Below are positions 1 through 9,444 of a DNA stretch of 64,000 nt, piece after piece. The notes under the pieces are model-generated. The model saw only the letters and a list, made by a program, of their open reading frames with translations, was not told where the DNA came from and did not search any database. The stretch covers positions 86,104-150,103 of the forward strand of contig JAQTZZ010000006.1 in NCBI GenBank assembly GCA_028687545.1, given 5' to 3'. Positions within the stretch are counted from its first letter, which is position 1. Every line of letters starts with the position of its first letter. A program made the translations under genes and the position numbers. The DNA is from Candidatus Wallbacteria bacterium (GTDB taxonomy: Bacteria; Muiribacteriota; JAQTZZ01).

Positions 1-56
1 GCTAAACCGATAGGGTCTAAACAGCCGCGAGGGTTCAAATCCCTCCCTCTCCGCCA
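1..56 (+). tRNA. tRNA-Ser(GCU), 5' part missing
   Basis: The window opens at what looks like the anticodon GCT (1-3), followed by the 3' side of the anticodon arm, a long class II variable arm, a T-arm (GAGGGTTCAAATCCCTC) and an acceptor strand ending CCTCTCCG-CCA. The acceptor 3' strand matches the neighbouring serine tRNAs. The 5' half lies outside the window, so the anticodon is read from position alone. Confidence 0.8.
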
Positions 57-67
57 AAAATATTGGA

Positions 68-144
68 GCACCCGTAGCTTAGTTGGATAGAGCGTTGGCC
101 TGCGGAGCCAAAGGTCGGTGGTTCGAGCCCACTCGGGTGCGCCA
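68..144 (+). tRNA. tRNA-Arg(GCG)
   Basis: Complete cloverleaf: acceptor GCACCCG (68-74) pairs with CGGGTGC (134-140), followed by discriminator G and an encoded CCA. The anticodon stem TTGGC/GCCAA (95-99, 107-111) encloses the loop CTGCGGA, so the anticodon is GCG (102-104), which reads the Arg codon CGC. A GCG anticodon is less usual than the ACG (inosine) arginine tRNA of most bacteria. It lies 11 bp after the preceding tRNA, so the two are probably co-transcribed. Confidence 0.9.
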
Positions 145-151
145 TCCAATC

Positions 152-271
152 GGCGTGTGAAAAATGCATTTCTGCGTCGTTGCCCTCGTCCTGCGCGGCT
201 CAACGTACCTTTAAGTACGCCTCGCCTTGCGCGAACTCGGGCGCCTAGCATAAATACATTTTTGACACGCC
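152..271. repeat. Imperfect inverted-repeat element between tRNA genes
   Basis: The 20-bp ends 152-171 (GGCGTGTGAAAAATGCATTT) and 252-271 are inverted repeats with two mismatches. The GC-rich interior contains GTAC-CTTTAA-GTAC at its centre and is itself loosely palindromic. No gene is supported inside it. It resembles the small palindromic extragenic elements scattered through many bacterial genomes; mobility is inference. Confidence 0.6.
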
Positions 272-295
272 TGGTTAGATTTTTCGCAATGATAC

Positions 296-386
296 GGAGA
301 GATGGCTGAGCTGGTCTAAGGCACTCGACTCGAAATCGAGAGTACGCTGAAACGTACCGTGGGTTCAAATCCCACTCTCTCCGCCA
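296..386 (+). tRNA. tRNA-Ser(CGA)
   Basis: Class II tRNA with acceptor GGAGAGA (296-302) pairing with TCTCTCC (376-382), discriminator G and encoded CCA. The anticodon stem CTCGA/TCGAG encloses CTCGAAA, giving anticodon CGA (331-333), which reads TCG. The long variable arm AGTACGCTGAAACGTAC is typical of serine tRNAs. Confidence 0.95.
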
Positions 387-464
387 TCTATAGCTGTTAG
401 TAAATACGAGTGTAACGAGTATTTACTTACAGATATTGATCCCCGAAGTCCTGTCGCAGACAGG
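358..464 (+). repeat. Duplicated tRNA-Ser 3' end and flank, copy 1
   Basis: From the T-arm of tRNA-Ser(CGA) through about 78 bp of downstream sequence, this stretch is nearly identical to 568-673. It includes a hairpin, CTGTTAGTAAATAC (394-407) against GTATTTACTTACAG (419-432), with one mismatch in 14, and a CCTGTC-GCA-GACAGG hairpin. The latter could help terminate or process the tRNA transcript, but no T-run follows. Confidence 0.8.
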
Positions 465-507
465 GCTGAGCGGGATAGCTGTTATAGCTGCAGGAAATGA
501 AATATAC

Positions 508-596
508 GGAGAGGTGTCCGAGCGGTCTAAGGAGCACGCCTGGAGAGCGTGTGGATGTCAAAAGTCCCGTGGGTTCAAATCCCACCCTCTCCGCCA
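508..596 (+). tRNA. tRNA-Ser(GGA)
   Basis: Class II tRNA: acceptor GGAGAGG (508-514) pairs with CCTCTCC (586-592), followed by G and encoded CCA. The anticodon stem CACGC/GCGTG encloses CTGGAGA, giving anticodon GGA (542-544), which reads TCC/TCT. A long variable arm is present. With the GCU and CGA genes upstream, this makes three serine isoacceptors in one cluster. Confidence 0.95.
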
Positions 597-673
597 TCTA
601 TAGCTGTTAGTAAATACGAGTGTACGAGTATTTACTTACAGATATTGATCCCCGGAGTCCTGTCGCAGACAGG
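568..673 (+). repeat. Duplicated tRNA-Ser 3' end and flank, copy 2
   Basis: Second copy of the unit at 358-464, with only a few substitutions and a 1-bp indel (gtgtaacgag against gtgtacgag). It retains both hairpins. The pair implies a tandem duplication that included the end of a serine tRNA gene. Confidence 0.8.
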
Positions 674-676
674 ACG

Positions 677-734
677 TCCCAAATCCTGCGGCTTTGGGAT
701 GAGAGGCTCTAACAATAGTAATTGAAGAGCCTCT
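677..734 (+). other. Two hairpins in the leader of the HEAT-repeat gene
   Basis: TCCCAAA (677-683) pairs with TTTGGGA (693-699), and AGAGGCTCT (702-710) pairs perfectly with AGAGCCTCT (726-734). They lie between the tRNA cluster and the HEAT-repeat gene, 48 bp upstream of its start. No T-run follows either hairpin. A leader-RNA structure or an inefficient terminator are both possible. Confidence 0.4.
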
Positions 735-781
735 ACATAGCGGGGTCTATACCTATTTGGCGGTTTTCGGGAAAAGAAAAA

Positions 782-2671
782 ATGGCAGATAATACCCCAG
801 ACATCAAAAAATTTATCGAAAACATCTCCTTTGAGAAATTGGAAGAAAAAATTCAGGAGATCCATTCTGCATTATCCTTTGAACAACAATACAAATTGAT
901 CAGGGACCTGATCGATCAGTTCGGCTCACAGCACTGGATTTATCGCAGAAAAGCCTCTCTCGCACTTACCACAATCAGAAAGAATGTTCTTAAACCTTTG
1001 ATCAGCGCAATCACCACCACCGAGAATCTGGACATTATTTATTGGTCGATCAGAACGATGGTGGCTGTAGAAGATTTCGAGATTCTGGAAGTTTTCACCA
1101 GATTTATCCAGACTGGGAATCAGAAGGTGCGGTTTTACACCATCCTGAATCTCCCACAGATCAAGAATCCCCTTAAACTCGAAATTCTGATCAAGGCTCT
1201 TTCCGATCCTGTCTGGAATCACAGAAAATTTGCTGCTGATGGTATTATGCAGATGGGGATGAATGCAGTTAAAATCTTGAATCAATATTACAAAGATTCT
1301 CCTTTTGAGCAGAAATACTGGATCCTGAAATGCCTGGGAACGATTCTTGGGGATAAAGGGATCGAACCATTCCGGAAATTCATGGAAAAAGGGGACCGCG
1401 ATTCCAAGTATTTTTCCATGACCGCACTGGCTGCGACTAGAGAGGAAAAAGCGATACCACTTTTACTCAGAAACCTGGATGATGCTGATCTGTATACCAG
1501 GATTCAGGCTGCAGCTTATCTTGAGAGTTTCGGAGAGAAGGCAATCCCGTTTCTGGAGGAAGTTTCAGCCTATAATCTGAAACCGGAGACAAAGCAGATT
1601 CTATGCAAGATCATCGCCAGAATCCTGCACGATGAAGCTGTGCCTTTGTTCCGGAAAATGCTTGGTAAACTGCGTTCCGACTCCCCGCGCGAGGAGAAGA
1701 TACTGATTGTGGAAGCTCTCGGGGAAACCGGATCCAGAGAAGGAGTAAAACTTCTGCTTGAATTACTGGCAGATGACAGCTGGCTGGTCAAAATAGAGGT
1801 GGTCAGGGCAGCAGGATTTATTGCCAATCTGATTCCCGAAGAGACAGTGTCGTTACTGTCAGCATATTTTGCTGCAGAGAACGAGGAAATCTGTCCCTGG
1901 ATACTCAAGATCGCCGAAGAAGCGGCGCTGCCGTTCCTGGAAATATATCAGAATTACTACAAAGTACGCAGCCAGGCTATCAGATTGAACATCATCCAGT
2001 CCATTTCACAGCTCCCGCAATCCAGGTTCAGCAACAGATTGCAGGAACTGCTGTTATCTGCTCTGGCCGATCCATACTGGCCCATCCGCCAGAAGAGCAG
2101 TGAAATTCTGATCAACCTGGGTTCGATGGTGATCTTTCCTCTGCTGGAACTGGCTGCAAAGAAGAAGGACCGGGACACTTGCTACTGGGCGCAGCTGACA
2201 CTTCAGAGAATCAACCCTGAGGGCAACAGGGCATTGACCAATTTTTTACGGGAGAATGGTTTGAAGGATCTGGTGGAACTTTCCCAACCAGCCGCATCCG
2301 AAACCAAGCGGGATTCCCTTGCTGAAATGAAATCCGTAGCTGATACCGGACCAGTGCAGCCGGGAGTGCCTGGACCGATTCTTCCTGAATCAGGGATGAT
2401 GGATTCCAGCCAGTTTGACGGCACTTCCAGCACCAGCTTTGGATCCACGTATACTGATCGCCAGGTCCGTCAATTTCTGCACGATCTTGAGTATTCTGAT
2501 TTCGAGGAAGTGCGGCTCATGTCGCTGCAGAGTCTAAGCAAAATCAAACTGGACAAAAAGCATCTGAAAAGTATCAAGAAAGTCGTCAAAAAAATCTATT
2601 CCACTGCGACACCGGAAATGAAACGATCTCTGGATGAAGCGATCAATGTGATATTTCCGCCGAATCAGTGA
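782..2671 (+). CDS. HEAT-repeat protein
   Basis: A 629-residue protein made almost entirely of short paired helices in the HEAT-repeat pattern (for example DPVWNHRKFAADGIMQMG and DPYWPIRQKSSEILINLG). It has no signal peptide or membrane segment, so it should be a soluble scaffold. A low-complexity Ser/Pro-rich linker at roughly residues 510-560 separates a final helical segment. I chose ATG 782 because the reading frame upstream offers only a TTG at 722 inside the leader hairpin and the HEAT pattern starts after 782; the ribosome site (gggaaaagaaaaa) is weak. It is convergent with the Xer recombinase across a shared terminator. Partner and role are unknown. Confidence 0.85.
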   Translation: MADNTPDIKKFIENISFEKLEEKIQEIHSALSFEQQYKLIRDLIDQFGSQHWIYRRKASLALTTIRKNVLKPLISAITTTENLDIIYWSIRTMVAVEDFEILEVFTRFIQTGNQKVRFYTILNLPQIKNPLKLEILIKALSDPVWNHRKFAADGIMQMGMNAVKILNQYYKDSPFEQKYWILKCLGTILGDKGIEPFRKFMEKGDRDSKYFSMTALAATREEKAIPLLLRNLDDADLYTRIQAAAYLESFGEKAIPFLEEVSAYNLKPETKQILCKIIARILHDEAVPLFRKMLGKLRSDSPREEKILIVEALGETGSREGVKLLLELLADDSWLVKIEVVRAAGFIANLIPEETVSLLSAYFAAENEEICPWILKIAEEAALPFLEIYQNYYKVRSQAIRLNIIQSISQLPQSRFSNRLQELLLSALADPYWPIRQKSSEILINLGSMVIFPLLELAAKKKDRDTCYWAQLTLQRINPEGNRALTNFLRENGLKDLVELSQPAASETKRDSLAEMKSVADTGPVQPGVPGPILPESGMMDSSQFDGTSSTSFGSTYTDRQVRQFLHDLEYSDFEEVRLMSLQSLSKIKLDKKHLKSIKKVVKKIYSTATPEMKRSLDEAINVIFPPNQ

Positions 2672-2691
2672 ATTCCAAAAGTTTGAATAAA

Positions 2692-2717
2692 AAAAGTCCT
2701 GCTTTGGCAGGACTTTT
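2692..2717. terminator. Bidirectional rho-independent terminator
   Basis: AAAAGTCCTGC (2692-2702) pairs perfectly with GCAGGACTTTT (2707-2717) across a TTTG loop. The A-tract and T-tract make it functional on both strands. It sits between the convergent HEAT-repeat and Xer recombinase genes. Confidence 0.9.
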
Positions 2718-2737
2718 CTTGGTGATTTGATTCTAAC

Positions 2738-3634
2738 TTAAGCTCTGGGATGTGTTTTGCTGTATACGTACCTCAAGCCCTTGCGGGTGAGGTGAGTATA
2801 AATCTGGGTGGTGGTGATGTCGCTGTGCCCGAGCATTTCCTGCACTGAACGCAAGTCAGCATTGTTTTCCAGCAGATGGGTGGCGAAAGAATGGCGCAGT
2901 ACATGTGGAGTGATGTTTTTCTGGATGTTGGCGCGTTCCGAGTATTTCTTGATCAGCTTCCAAAAACCCTGTCGGGTCATCCGCCGTCCCTGGCAGTTCA
3001 GGAAAAGCGCTTTGGGGTCGCGGTTCTTGTCGATCAGGGGGAAGGAGAGCGTTAAATAGCGTTTGAGAAAATGGATCGAGGTTTTTCCAACCGGGACGAT
3101 CCGTTCCTTATTGCCTTTACCCATGATCTTGACGAATTTTTCCTTTAGATTGACGGAATCATTATCCAGGCCCACGAGTTCGGATACGCGCATTCCGGTG
3201 GCATAAAGCAATTCCAGCATGGCTTTGTCGCGCAACTCATATTTCCGTCTCACCCGGGGCTGCTTCAACAACAATTCCACTTCCTCCACAGTCAGGAAGG
3301 AAGGCAGCCTGCGCTCGACTCTTGGAGTTTCCACTTCGCGGCTGATATCTTTTTCCAGCTGCTTTTCCTGGATCAAGAATTTGTAAAATGAACGGATCGT
3401 GGTGATTGTACGGGTGATTGTAGTGGATTTTCTGCCCATATCGCGCAGGTGGGCGATGTAGTTTTCCAGATCGTCCCGGCTGATGTCATGAACAATGTGC
3501 TTCTTGAACTGCTCATTCATGAACTTGTCGAAATTTACCAGATCCCTGCTGTAACTCAGCTGGGAATTTGTAGCCAGCCCTTTTTCTATTGAGATGAAAT
3601 TCAGATACTGCTCGATCGCTGTTTTAGTTTCCAT
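2738..3634 (-). CDS. XerC/XerD-type tyrosine recombinase
   Basis: A 298-residue site-specific recombinase of the size of XerC/XerD, which resolve chromosome dimers at dif. The N-terminal SAM-like core-binding domain (about 1-100) is followed by the catalytic domain with the Arg in ATGMRVSEL, a Lys in the GKGNKERIVPV hairpin, the HVLRHSFATHLL box, the second His in MLGHSDITTTQIY, and the nucleophile Tyr in that last motif. All catalytic residues are present. It has its own promoter (3693-3721), separate from the upstream tgt block. I cannot say which Xer paralogue it is; a single-Xer system or phage integrase is possible but the length and neutral context favour Xer. Confidence 0.9.
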   Translation of the reverse strand: METKTAIEQYLNFISIEKGLATNSQLSYSRDLVNFDKFMNEQFKKHIVHDISRDDLENYIAHLRDMGRKSTTITRTITTIRSFYKFLIQEKQLEKDISREVETPRVERRLPSFLTVEEVELLLKQPRVRRKYELRDKAMLELLYATGMRVSELVGLDNDSVNLKEKFVKIMGKGNKERIVPVGKTSIHFLKRYLTLSFPLIDKNRDPKALFLNCQGRRMTRQGFWKLIKKYSERANIQKNITPHVLRHSFATHLLENNADLRSVQEMLGHSDITTTQIYTHLTRKGLRYVYSKTHPRA

Positions 3635-3692
3635 GTTAGCTCCCTTCGTTTTAGTAATTCCTGTAATTCGTCAATTGTTCGACCCTAGGTGA

Positions 3693-3721
3693 ATTGTACA
3701 AATACTACCATAAATTGTCAA
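3693..3721 (-). promoter_or_regulatory. Sigma70-type promoter for the Xer recombinase gene
   Basis: On the minus strand TTGACA (3716-3721) is followed by a 17-bp spacer and TACAAT (3693-3698). The start codon lies about 50 bp downstream. The match to the vegetative consensus is close. Confidence 0.75.
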
Positions 3722-3737
3722 GCTGAAATAACTGGGA

Positions 3738-3766
3738 AACAGGAAATTTACGTAAATAATCCTGTT
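3738..3766 (-). other. Imperfect palindrome after tgt
   Basis: AACAGGA...TCCTGTT arms enclose ATTTACGTAAAT, forming a near-palindrome just after the tgt stop codon and upstream of the xer promoter. On the minus strand it is followed by GTTT only, so it is a weak terminator candidate or an operator. Confidence 0.35.
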
Positions 3767-3769
3767 TGT

Positions 3770-5978
<2,209 letters not shown>

Positions 5979-5979
5979 G

Positions 5980-6573
5980 TCAGGAAATCCGTTTCAGCAT
6001 AGAATTGTAAGCCTGGAGGCTGAGCGGAGAAATCCTGCGCCCTTCATCCAGCAGATAGCGTAGTTTATATTTTAGCACTTGCACAGACCAAATTAAAAGG
6101 CGTTCCTTTGAAGGCCTGGTGCTGCTTATTTCCCGGCGGAGGAGCAGGGCTTCCTTGAAGCTGCGGGTTTTTTCGCAGAAATCCGCGATCAGAAGGATCT
6201 GCTGCAGCCGGCTCATCCCTCTGCAGCCTGTAGTGTGAAAAAAGATGGCTTTGTAGATGGCTCTGTCGAAACAGAAATTAGCGGCGACATGACGGGCGCC
6301 CAGCGGGCCATGGCTCAAAAGCGCACCCTTTTTCCATCTTTCGATGTCTCTGCCATCTTCAATGGCTGAAAATTTCTTAATTAATCTTTCCGGAAAATCC
6401 CTGGCTATATCATGAGCCAGGCCGGCAAAACAAGCCTTTTCGAGCAGAATGGTTCCAAACGGTGCGGCTAGAGCTGCTGCCATTTCAGCGCATCCTTCAG
6501 AATGCAGCATCCGCTCTGGAGTGAGCAGCACTTTCAGCTCAGAGCGAAGTTCTTCAGTCTTCAAAATATTCAA
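5980..6573 (-). CDS. yqeK: YqeK-like HD-domain Ap4A hydrolase
   Basis: A 197-residue HD-domain protein matching the YqeK family, symmetrical diadenosine tetraphosphate hydrolases that bind an Fe/metal pair. The first His of HSEGCAEMA, the HD pair in LAHDIAR, LLSHGPLGARH, the FHTTG His and the LIADFCE Asp follow the family order. The usual final ADYIEPxR is altered to ADFCEKTR. It overlaps obg by 20 bp and abuts the LCP gene. The nadD-yqeK link is common in Gram-positive bacteria; here obg sits between them and no rsfS follows. Confidence 0.9.
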   Translation of the reverse strand: MNILKTEELRSELKVLLTPERMLHSEGCAEMAAALAAPFGTILLEKACFAGLAHDIARDFPERLIKKFSAIEDGRDIERWKKGALLSHGPLGARHVAANFCFDRAIYKAIFFHTTGCRGMSRLQQILLIADFCEKTRSFKEALLLRREISSTRPSKERLLIWSVQVLKYKLRYLLDEGRRISPLSLQAYNSMLKRIS

Positions 6574-7810
6574 ATCCGAATTTTCCGATGTTTACAGTCT
6601 CTCCCGGTTTGATCCCGAGCTCCTTCAGCTGAGAGATCACGCCCTTTTCCACCAGAAAGTTGTAAAACCATTCCATGGCGAATTTGTTTTGAAAATCGAT
6701 GCGGATTGCCACCCGTTCGATCTTGGACCCCTTGATCACAAACACCTTCCCGTTCTTGAAAACTTTGAGAGGAGTCTCATTTTCTTCAAGTCTGTAAACC
6801 TTGTATTCCTGTTCTTCAACCGGTTCGGTAATCTCGGACAGTCTGGTGGAAAGAAAATACAGCAGCTCTTTCAGTCCCTTCTTAGCTACAGCGGAAATTC
6901 TGAAGCAGGGCCAGCCGTTCTTTTTGCAGAATTTTTCCAGTTTGACAAGCTGTTTTTCGTCGGGTGCCAGGTCCAGTTTGCTGATTGCAACCGCCTGGGA
7001 TTTCTTCAGAAGTTCCGGCTTGTAATATTCGAGCTCGCTCAGGATGATTTTAAGACGCGTCACCAGGTCTGGCTCGCTCCCGTCGATGAGGTGCAGGATG
7101 ACTCTCGTGCGTTCCACGTGCCGCAGGAAGCGGTCTCCCAGCCCATGTCCATCGTGGGCTCCTTCAATCAATCCCGGGATATCTGCCACAGTGAAGCTTG
7201 AATCTTCCAGTTTGACTACGCCCAGGTTCGGTACGAGCGTAGTGAAGGGATAGTCGGCCACCTTGGCCTTGCAGTTTGAAATCGCATTGATCAGGGTGGA
7301 TTTTCCGGCGTTCGGGAATCCGACAATGCCTACATCTGCCAGAAGCTTGAGTTCCAGCCTGATCCAGAAACCTGCACCAGGTTCCCCTTTTTCGGAAAAT
7401 CTGGGCGCCCTGCGGCTGTCAGAAAGGAATCTGGCGTTTCCCCTTCCTCCTCTTCCACCTTTCGCAAGCAACTGCACCTGGCCGTCTGTCACAAGATCCG
7501 CCAGTAGTTCGCCCTGCTCGCTGAATACTGTTGTACCGGCCGGGACGATGATCGTCATGTCTTCAGCGCTTTTTCCGGTTTTGTTGGAGCCTTTGCCGTG
7601 TGCGCCGTTTTTCGCTGTATAGTGTATCTGATAATGCAGGTCAATCAGTGTTTTAAGGTGGCGGGAGGCTTTCAGATGGATGCTTCCTCCGTCACCGCCG
7701 TCACCGCCGTCAGGCCCGCCGCGGGGGACGCATTTTTCCCTGCGGAATGATACGCAGCCGTTTCCGCCTGTGCCTGCCTGCAAATGGACTTTTACTTCAT
7801 CTATGAACAT
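6554..7810 (-). CDS. obgE: GTPase Obg/CgtA
   Basis: A 418-residue GTPase involved in late 50S ribosome assembly and stress responses. Domains in order: glycine-rich Obg fold (about 1-158, with the GGNGCVSFRREKCVPRGGPDGG start), G domain (about 160-335) with G1 GFPNAGKST, G2 TTLVPNLGVV and G3 DIPGLIEGA, and a C-terminal OCT domain ending EYFED. The G4 motif reads SKLD rather than NKxD, an unusual but not necessarily inactivating change. It follows nadD by 30 bp and overlaps yqeK by 20 bp. Confidence 0.97.
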   Translation of the reverse strand: MFIDEVKVHLQAGTGGNGCVSFRREKCVPRGGPDGGDGGDGGSIHLKASRHLKTLIDLHYQIHYTAKNGAHGKGSNKTGKSAEDMTIIVPAGTTVFSEQGELLADLVTDGQVQLLAKGGRGGRGNARFLSDSRRAPRFSEKGEPGAGFWIRLELKLLADVGIVGFPNAGKSTLINAISNCKAKVADYPFTTLVPNLGVVKLEDSSFTVADIPGLIEGAHDGHGLGDRFLRHVERTRVILHLIDGSEPDLVTRLKIILSELEYYKPELLKKSQAVAISKLDLAPDEKQLVKLEKFCKKNGWPCFRISAVAKKGLKELLYFLSTRLSEITEPVEEQEYKVYRLEENETPLKVFKNGKVFVIKGSKIERVAIRIDFQNKFAMEWFYNFLVEKGVISQLKELGIKPGETVNIGKFGFEYFED

Positions 7811-7840
7811 GGTACCTCTTGCTAAATATTTTGTAGAGCC

Positions 7841-8389
7841 TTATATATACAAACCATTTTTTTTAATGTACTTCAGGGTTTCTGCGGGGACCATTCTTGT
7901 TACAGGTTCACCGTTTTTTAATTTTTTCCTGATCTGTGTAGAGGAAACAGGACAGGAAAAAGGGAGCACAGGATATTGTTCTGCAGAGCGTTTCCCTCTG
8001 GAGATCAGCACGATCTGGCACAGTTTTTCGAGCTCCTGAAAACGATGCCAGCGCTTGAACTGTGAAAGATTGTCAGTGCCAGCCAGCAGGTAAAACTTCC
8101 CTCCCGGGAAGATTTTGTGGAGATGCACGAGCGTGTCATAGGTATAGCTTTTTCCAGGATGCTGAAGCTCGAAATCGGACAGAAAAAAAGTGTCTTCTTT
8201 TCTCAATGCAAGTGCCAGCATCACAAATCTATGCCGGATATCAGCAGGAAGAGTCGATTTCAGCGGATTCTGATAGGCAGGAATGAAAAGAATACGATCA
8301 AGAGCCAGTTTTTTTTGGGCTTTTCTGGCCAGCAGCAAATGACCCCTGTGGACAGGGTCAAAACTGCCTCCCAGCACGCCAATTTTCAT
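7841..8389 (-). CDS. nadD: Nicotinate-nucleotide adenylyltransferase
   Basis: A 182-residue NaMN adenylyltransferase of NAD synthesis. The nucleotidyltransferase signature GGSFDPVHRGHLLLA with its HxGH box opens the protein, PAYQNPLK follows, and the C-terminal SSTQIRKKL matches the family ISSTxxR motif. Length is typical. It begins 12 bp after rpmA in the same direction; the ribosome site is weak, which suggests translational coupling. Confidence 0.95.
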   Translation of the reverse strand: MKIGVLGGSFDPVHRGHLLLARKAQKKLALDRILFIPAYQNPLKSTLPADIRHRFVMLALALRKEDTFFLSDFELQHPGKSYTYDTLVHLHKIFPGGKFYLLAGTDNLSQFKRWHRFQELEKLCQIVLISRGKRSAEQYPVLPFSCPVSSTQIRKKLKNGEPVTRMVPAETLKYIKKNGLYI

Positions 8390-8401
8390 TCACCAGGTGA
8401 A

Positions 8402-8662
8402 TTATGCATCCTTGGGGAGCACATGGACATAGCGCCTGCCGTCCCGTTTGGCCTGGTACTTGACGATTCCATCAATCTTGGCGAACAGGGTGTAGTCTCC
8501 GCCGCATCCTACATTGGTGCCTGCGAAGAAATTGGTGCCCTTCTGTCTGACCAGGATGGAACCGGCTGTAACAAGCTGTCCGGCAAAACGCTTGGGTCCT
8601 AAATACTTTGGATGGCTGTCGCGACCGTTGCCTGAACTGCCGACGCCTTTCTTATGAGCCAT
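8402..8662 (-). CDS. rpmA: 50S ribosomal protein L27
   Basis: An 86-residue L27, recognised by the N-terminal [16 protein letters not shown] and the conserved [15 protein letters not shown] core. L27 reaches into the peptidyl-transferase centre. A strong AGAAGGAGG site lies 5 bp before the ATG and an in-frame TAG is found five codons upstream, so no N-terminal extension is encoded. The start lies inside the end of prp (11-bp overlap). Confidence 0.98.
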   Translation of the reverse strand: MAHKKGVGSSGNGRDSHPKYLGPKRFAGQLVTAGSILVRQKGTNFFAGTNVGCGGDYTLFAKIDGIVKYQAKRDGRRYVHVLPKDA

Positions 8663-8990
8663 TTGATCCTCCTTCTATTATCCTGAGATAATCTCCGTAA
8701 TTCCTGCCGATCTCCCTTAAACCCAGTATCAGGCTGTCAAAGAGAAGGTCGGCTTTCAATCTTTCCGCTTCAGATAAATCCGCCTGAGGCATTGTGATTG
8801 ACAGGGAGTTGTTTTTCTTCCCCTCGACCACGACAGGTTCCAGGCTCAACAGTTCCCGCAGGCTGTTCAGGTATGTGAACACCAGCGCTGAAACCGCTGA
8901 ACAGACTATATCCAAACCCTTGCCGGCAAACCCGGCATGTCCTTTTACAAGCACTAGATGGTTTTCCCGCTCGGTTTTCACCGTAATCAA
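8652..8990 (-). CDS. prp: Prp-family ribosomal-processing cysteine protease
   Basis: A 112-residue protein of the Prp (YsxB) family, cysteine proteases that remove an N-terminal extension from L27 in Firmicutes and some other bacteria. The catalytic pair is visible: His18 in [10 protein letters not shown] and Cys30 in [11 protein letters not shown], 12 residues apart as in the characterised enzyme. It lies between rplU and rpmA, the family's usual position. The oddity is that the adjacent L27 has no extension to cleave. Confidence 0.93.
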   Translation of the reverse strand: MITVKTERENHLVLVKGHAGFAGKGLDIVCSAVSALVFTYLNSLRELLSLEPVVVEGKKNNSLSITMPQADLSEAERLKADLLFDSLILGLREIGRNYGDYLRIIEGGSNGS

Positions 8991-9010
8991 TGCTTGGACC
9001 TCTCACAGGA

Positions 9011-9322
9011 TCAGGCGATGATTTTCTCCACCATGATTCTGCTCAGGCTGTGGCGGAATCCCCTTTTCACATGGGAGTCCTTTCTGCGGCGGTACTTGAA
9101 GGAAGTGACCTTCCTGTCCTTGAAGTTCTTCACGATTTTTCCCACAACCTTGGTTTTTTCAAGGTATGGTGTGCCGAACTCCAGCTTGCCGTCCCTGTTG
9201 ACCATCAGGACGCGGTCGAGCTCGATCTTCTCTTCCGCTTCGTAAGGCTGCAGGTCAACGTCGAACCACTTGCCTTCCTCGACCTTGTACTGCTTGTTTC
9301 CACACTCTACTATAGCGTACAT
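9011..9322 (-). CDS. rplU: 50S ribosomal protein L21
   Basis: A 103-residue L21 starting MYAIVECGNKQYKV, with the conserved KTKVVGKIVKNFKDRKV and YRRRK region. I place the start at 9322, where AAGGAGG precedes the ATG, rather than at the longer reading frame opening at 9373. It heads an operon with prp, rpmA, nadD, obg, yqeK, LCP and tgt, and is preceded by a promoter and the terminator of the upstream block. Confidence 0.98.
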   Translation of the reverse strand: MYAIVECGNKQYKVEEGKWFDVDLQPYEAEEKIELDRVLMVNRDGKLEFGTPYLEKTKVVGKIVKNFKDRKVTSFKYRRRKDSHVKRGFRHSLSRIMVEKIIA

Positions 9323-9374
9323 ACACGCCTCCTTATATAATGAAAAAACGGTATTTCCCACGCGGGTAAGCAAA

Positions 9375-9404
9375 AGACTAAAGGATGGAGCTCAGTATTG
9401 TCAA
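9375..9404 (-). promoter_or_regulatory. Probable promoter of the rplU operon
   Basis: On the minus strand TTGACA (9399-9404) lies 18 bp before TAGTCT (9375-9380), about 50 bp upstream of rplU. The -35 is perfect and the -10 is weak. It starts right after the T-tract of the upstream terminator. Confidence 0.6.
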
Positions 9405-9405
9405 G

Positions 9406-9440
9406 AAAAAACGTGGGACCGGGCTGCCGGTCAGCCGGTC
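9406..9440 (-). terminator. Rho-independent terminator ending the gyrB-gyrA-HEAT block
   Basis: Just after the HEAT gene stop, the minus strand carries GACCGGCTG...CAGCCCGGTC (hairpin within 9417-9440, one bulge), followed by CCCACG and TTTTTT (9406-9411). The T-run sits six bases from the stem, so efficiency is uncertain. Confidence 0.6.
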
Positions 9441-9444
9441 ATGA

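Noticed and set aside
118..309. A 63-codon reading frame across the tRNA cluster
   Set aside because: It overlaps tRNA-Arg, the inverted-repeat element and the start of tRNA-Ser, and has no family-like pattern.
358..673. A CRISPR-like array near the tRNA genes
   Set aside because: Only two copies exist, they contain tRNA sequence and have no regular spacers; it is a duplication.
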